Of a stretch of 64,000 nt of DNA, positions 60,909-64,000 are shown piece after piece. The notes below the pieces were generated by a model that was not told the origin of the DNA, did no database searches, and saw nothing but the letters and a program-made list of their open reading frames with translations. Made by a program: the position numbers and the translations under genes. The stretch covers positions 1-64,000 of the forward strand of contig NZ_JBHSGB010000004.1 in NCBI RefSeq assembly GCF_042654345.1, in the 5' to 3' direction. This DNA is from Pararheinheimera marina. GTDB taxonomy: Bacteria > Pseudomonadota > Gammaproteobacteria > Enterobacterales > Alteromonadaceae. Within the stretch, counting starts at the first letter, position 1; each line of letters begins with the position of its first letter.

Positions 60909-61111
60909 CTTCACCAGCTCAACTTTGGCTGAACGACCAGCCGGTGCACAGTACAGCCACGACAGTGGCGGACTTTATCCAGCAACAGCAGCTCAGTGGC
61001 AGTTTTGTGCTGGCGCTCAATGGCCACTACCTGAGCGCCTCTGACTATGGCCACACCAGGCTGCAACCCGGCGACCGGCTGGAACTGCTGCGCCCGATTG
61101 CCGGAGGTTAA
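60905..61111 (+). CDS. thiS: sulfur carrier protein ThiS
   Basis: A 68-residue ubiquitin-like protein ending in the required Gly-Gly (LLRPIAGG). The C-terminus is adenylated by ThiF and carries sulfur as thiocarboxylate to ThiG. Overlaps thiO by 4 nt and ends one base before thiG. Confidence 0.93.
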   Translation: MTSPAQLWLNDQPVHSTATTVADFIQQQQLSGSFVLALNGHYLSASDYGHTRLQPGDRLELLRPIAGG

Positions 61112-61112
61112 T

Positions 61113-61904
61113 ATGGACAGACTATCGATTTACGGCACTGAGGTCGAAAGTCGCTTGTGGCTTGGCAGCGCCCAGTACCCGAGCCTGGCGCAACTGAGCC
61201 AGGCACTGCGACAAAGCCAGGCCGGAGTGATCACCTTAAGCCTGCGCCGACAGGCACCAGAGCAACAAGGCGGCCAGCAGTTCTGGCAGCAGTTGCAGCA
61301 GCTTGGCCTGCCATTACTGCCCAATACCTCCGGCTGCCATACAGTGCAGCAAGTGCTGACCTTAGCCCGGATGAGCCGCGAGCTGTTTCAAACTCAGTGG
61401 ATCAAGCTGGAGCTGACCGGCGATGACTACAACCTGCAGCCCGAGCCCTTGTTGTTGCTGCAGGCCGTCGAACTGCTGCTGGCGGAAGGTTTTGCGGTGT
61501 TGCCTTATTGCACCGACGATTTAGTGCTGTGCAAACGGCTTTATCAGCTGGGCTGTCAGGTGCTGATGCCTTGGGCCGCGCCGATAGGAACAGGCCTTGG
61601 CCCGCTGAACCCTTATGCGCTTCGCACCTTACGGGAGCGCTTACCGGATGCGACGCTGGTGATTGATGCTGGCCTTGGCAAACCCAGCCAGGCCTGTCAG
61701 GTGATGGAATGGGGCTTTGACGCCGTACTGCTGAACAGCGCCGTCGCCAAAGCCCGAGACCCGGTGCAAATGGCCTGCGCTTTTGCTCAGGCGGTGCAAG
61801 CGGGCCGTCAGGCTTTTCTTGCCGGTGTGATGCCAGCCACTGAACTGGCCTGTCCGTCCACGCCATTACCAGATACGCCGTTCTGGTTGCAGGAACAGCC
61901 ATGA
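61113..61904 (+). CDS. thiG: thiazole synthase ThiG
   Basis: A 263-residue TIM-barrel enzyme joining deoxyxylulose-5-phosphate, iminoglycine and ThiS-thiocarboxylate into the thiazole phosphate. The Schiff-base Lys is in WIKLELTGDD. The phosphate region is LPYCTDDLVLCKRL, and MPWAAPIGTGLGPLNPYALR and VIDAGLGKPSQACQVMEWGFDAVLLNSAVAKA are strongly conserved. The frame opens at 61047, but the ATG at 61113 has GGAGG upstream and the right N-terminus (DRLSIYGTEVESRLWLGSAQY). Confidence 0.94.
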   Translation: MDRLSIYGTEVESRLWLGSAQYPSLAQLSQALRQSQAGVITLSLRRQAPEQQGGQQFWQQLQQLGLPLLPNTSGCHTVQQVLTLARMSRELFQTQWIKLELTGDDYNLQPEPLLLLQAVELLLAEGFAVLPYCTDDLVLCKRLYQLGCQVLMPWAAPIGTGLGPLNPYALRTLRERLPDATLVIDAGLGKPSQACQVMEWGFDAVLLNSAVAKARDPVQMACAFAQAVQAGRQAFLAGVMPATELACPSTPLPDTPFWLQEQP

Positions 61905-63394
61905 CTGCCGTGATCTGGAGTATCGCCGGCTCCGACAACAGCGGCGGTGCCGGTATTCAGGCCGACCTGCAGACGATCAGCCAGCTTGGTGCCCTGGCGC
62001 CACTGCACCTGTGCACCCTGGTCACTGCGGTCACAGCCCAGGGTCCAGCCGGTTTAATTGCCTGCCAGAGCGTCGATGTCAGACTGCTGCAACAACAGGC
62101 GCAAAGCCTGCTGCCAGAACATGCCCCTGCGGTGATTAAAACCGGCTTACTCTGCAACCCGCAGCAGCTGGACTGGGTGATCGGCCTGGTGCAGCAACTC
62201 AAACAACAGAATCCACAGCTGCTGGTGGTCTGTGATCCGGTAAAACAGTGCAGCAGCGGTGGCGAGCTCAGTGAGCTGCAGCCGCAGCACTGGCAGCGGT
62301 TCTGGCCTTATGTTGACGTACTGACACCGAACCTGCCTGAATTACAGTACTTAAGCAGCCAGACCAATCCGGCCACAGCAGCCGATTGGTTGCTGCAGCA
62401 AGGGGTCAAGGCGGTACTGATCAAAGGCGGTCATAGCGACTCGGCGCTGGCGCAAGACCAGCTGCGCATCAACCCGGCTTTTCGATATCGAGGTTTTCCG
62501 GCCTACCCGCAACAGGTGACACTCGCCAGCCCAAAACTGGCCGGTAACCGGCATGGCACGGGTTGTGTCTTGTCTGCGGCTTTGGCTGGTGCACTGGCAC
62601 AAGGCTTTGCACTGGAAGACGCTTTTGTGCTGGCCAAAGTGTATATCCAGCAAGGTATTCAGCAGGCGGTGCAACTGGGCAACTACTGCCATAATGGCCA
62701 CCGGGCTGTGGACGCCAGCTCGACGCTACCCCAACTGCATTGTGCCGTGCCAGCCCAACCGCTTAGCTTCCCACCACTCAGTGCGCCTTTGGGGCTTTAT
62801 CTGGTGCTGCCGGATTACGCCACCCTGGCGCTGGCTGTGGCGGCGGGTGCGAAAACAGTGCAGCTGCGACTTAAACAGCAAACCGATGTTGAACTACGCC
62901 GCCAAATCAGTGCGGCGATAACCTTATGTCGGCAGCATCAGGTGCAGCTGTTTATTAATGATCACTGGCAACTGGCCATTGAGCTTGGCGCTTATGGCGT
63001 GCATCTGGGACAGGAAGATGTCGATCAGGCCAATCTTCAGGCCATAGCCCATGCTGGTTTGCGCCTTGGCTTGTCCTGCCATGGCCTGTACAAATTGCTG
63101 CGCGCCGAGCAGCTACAACCGAGTTACCTGGCGATAGGTGCTGTGTTTGCCACCCAGACCAAAGATATGAGTGGCAAGCTGCAGGGGTTGGACAAACTGC
63201 CACTGTACCGCCAACTGTTCCGGCAGCGGCCATTGGTGGCGATAGGCGGCATCACGCCACAGAATGCGGCGGCAGTGCTCAGCACCGGCATCCGCCATCT
63301 GGCGCTGGTCAGTGCCTTTGTGCAGGCAGAGTATAAACCCGCCTTTGTGCGCCAGCTGCAGCAGTTGATAGAGGAGTTTCCACATGCTGACTGA
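61901..63394 (+). CDS. thiDE: ThiD-ThiE fusion: HMP(-P) kinase / thiamin phosphate synthase
   Basis: A 497-residue bifunctional enzyme. Residues 1-275 are the ThiD ribokinase-fold kinase (WSIAGSDNSGGAGIQADLQT, then AVLIKGGHSD and the GTGC anion hole region NRHGTGCVLSAALA). Residues about 295-490 are the ThiE TIM barrel (GLYLVLPDYATLALAVAAGAKTVQLRLKQQ, INDHWQLAIELGAYGVHLGQED, YLAIGAVFATQTKDM, VAIGGITPQN). It makes HMP-PP and condenses it with thiazole phosphate to TMP. It overlaps thiG by 4 nt and thiF by 11 nt. Confidence 0.95.
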   Translation: MTAVIWSIAGSDNSGGAGIQADLQTISQLGALAPLHLCTLVTAVTAQGPAGLIACQSVDVRLLQQQAQSLLPEHAPAVIKTGLLCNPQQLDWVIGLVQQLKQQNPQLLVVCDPVKQCSSGGELSELQPQHWQRFWPYVDVLTPNLPELQYLSSQTNPATAADWLLQQGVKAVLIKGGHSDSALAQDQLRINPAFRYRGFPAYPQQVTLASPKLAGNRHGTGCVLSAALAGALAQGFALEDAFVLAKVYIQQGIQQAVQLGNYCHNGHRAVDASSTLPQLHCAVPAQPLSFPPLSAPLGLYLVLPDYATLALAVAAGAKTVQLRLKQQTDVELRRQISAAITLCRQHQVQLFINDHWQLAIELGAYGVHLGQEDVDQANLQAIAHAGLRLGLSCHGLYKLLRAEQLQPSYLAIGAVFATQTKDMSGKLQGLDKLPLYRQLFRQRPLVAIGGITPQNAAAVLSTGIRHLALVSAFVQAEYKPAFVRQLQQLIEEFPHAD

Positions 63395-64000
63395 TCAGGA
63401 GTTTTTGCGTTACAGCAGGCAACTGATGCTGCCAGAGTTTGGCGAGGCCGCTCAGCAGATACTCAAGCAAAGCCGGGTGTTAGTGGTGGGGGTTGGCGGC
63501 CTCGGCTGTGCCAGTGCGGCTGCGCTCTGCGCAGCAGGTGTGGGTTTGCTGAGGCTGGTCGACGCCGACAAAGTTGAGCTGTCTAATCTGCAGCGCCAGC
63601 TGCTGTTCCGTAGCCAGGATATTGGCCGCGCCAAAGTGGCGGTAGCGGCCGATGCGTTAAGCCAGCTGAACCCGCATTGCCGGGCAGAGGTACTGCCTGA
63701 AGCCTTTAGCGCAGCAAACGCCGCTGCGTTGCTGGCGGGTATCGACTGGGTACTCGATGGCACCGACAATTTTGTTAGCCGTGTGGCTTTAAGCCGCGCT
63801 TGTCAGCAGCACAAGGTGAACCTGCTCAGCGCAGCGGTGATTGGTCTGCAGGGCCAGTTAATGCTCTGGCCCCACCGGCAGCACAGCGAGCCCAGTTACC
63901 ACCAGTTGTTTCAGGACTTAACCGACCAAAGCGGGAATTGCGCCAGCCTGGGTGTACTGGCGCCGCTGCCAGCGCTGATCGGTCACTGGCAGGCTACTGT
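63384..64000 (+). CDS. thiF: ThiF adenylyltransferase (3' end outside the window)
   Basis: First ~205 residues of an E1-like enzyme that adenylates the ThiS C-terminus. FLRYSRQLMLPEFGEAAQQILKQSRVLVVGVGGLGCASAAALCAAGVG contains the ATP-binding GxGGLG. NLQRQLLFRSQDIGRAKV has the conserved Asn/Arg residues, and LDGTDNFVSR the Mg-binding Asp. Starts within the thiDE 3' end. The position beside thiS and thiG favours ThiF over MoeB. Confidence 0.92.
   Translation, partial: MLTDQEFLRYSRQLMLPEFGEAAQQILKQSRVLVVGVGGLGCASAAALCAAGVGLLRLVDADKVELSNLQRQLLFRSQDIGRAKVAVAADALSQLNPHCRAEVLPEAFSAANAAALLAGIDWVLDGTDNFVSRVALSRACQQHKVNLLSAAVIGLQGQLMLWPHRQHSEPSYHQLFQDLTDQSGNCASLGVLAPLPALIGHWQAT

Noticed and set aside
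1..64000. tRNA, rRNA, insertion sequence or prophage genes
   Set aside because: I looked for cloverleaf ends, rRNA landmarks, DDE transposase or phage structural motifs and saw none that I could support.

Overview
The window looks like a chromosomal segment of an aerobic, polysaccharide-using gammaproteobacterium, probably of the Alteromonadales/Chromatiaceae type (Rheinheimera-like). That assignment is inference. It rests on conserved housekeeping blocks (gmk-rpoZ-spoT-ridA...recG and rarD...yigI-recQ), a TonB receptor with a sugar catabolic locus under a LacI-family regulator, a periplasmic KatG, a short CIO-type bd oxidase and an aerobic thiO-type thiamin operon. Nearly all genes are intact. 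The first ~2.85 kb is visibly more AT-rich than the rest and carries toxin-antitoxin genes, so it reads as the edge of a genomic island.

Layout. 0-2.9 kb: hipBA toxin-antitoxin module with a palindromic operator, an orphan excisionase-like antitoxin, and a 12-bp direct repeat near the compositional boundary. 2.9-8.6 kb: TPR lipoprotein-like or secreted protein, periplasmic catalase-peroxidase, then a methyltransferase/thioredoxin-reductase-like pair divergent from an Rrf2 regulator with two palindromes between them. 8.6-17.9 kb: a cellobionate utilisation locus, consisting of a Gfo/Idh/MocA oxidoreductase, GH94 cellobionic acid phosphorylase, GPH sugar symporter, gluconokinase, LacI regulator and TonB receptor, tied together by five LacI-type operators. 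18-22.2 kb: RND efflux pump with its adaptor. 22.3-30.6 kb: a small secreted protein, a thioesterase, gmk, rpoZ, spoT, ridA, two tandem solute-binding proteins and recG. 30.6-37.5 kb: VOC protein, rarD, GNAT, a block of covarying hairpin repeats, yigI, recQ, cytochrome c, selO and a small protein. 37.5-45.8 kb: 7TM-PAS-GGDEF-EAL protein, YkgJ-type protein, membrane protein, a STAS-like small protein and an NtrC-type two-component pair. 45.8-48.8 kb: CIO-type bd oxidase operon with a small membrane ORF on each side, preceded by a sigma-54-like promoter and a 15-bp palindrome. 48.8-57.6 kb: small hypotheticals, CBS protein, DUF1080 protein, PACE exporter with AraC regulator, DUF2339 giant membrane protein, and an exported FAD oxidase abutting an exported SMP-30 lactonase. 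57.6-64 kb: TPP riboswitch and thiC-thiO-thiS-thiG-thiDE-thiF (cut by the window end).

How genes work together. The best reconstructed pathway is uptake and phosphorolysis of cellobionic acid. TonB receptor and symporter import it, GH94 yields glucose-1-phosphate plus gluconate, and gluconokinase makes 6-phosphogluconate. A separate exported oxidase/lactonase pair at 55-57.6 kb could supply aldonic acids to such a pathway (inference). The second coherent system is a divergent sigma-54 two-component pair that probably controls the CIO oxidase operon. The third is the riboswitch-controlled thiamin operon. No tRNA, rRNA, CRISPR array or complete transposon was recognised.
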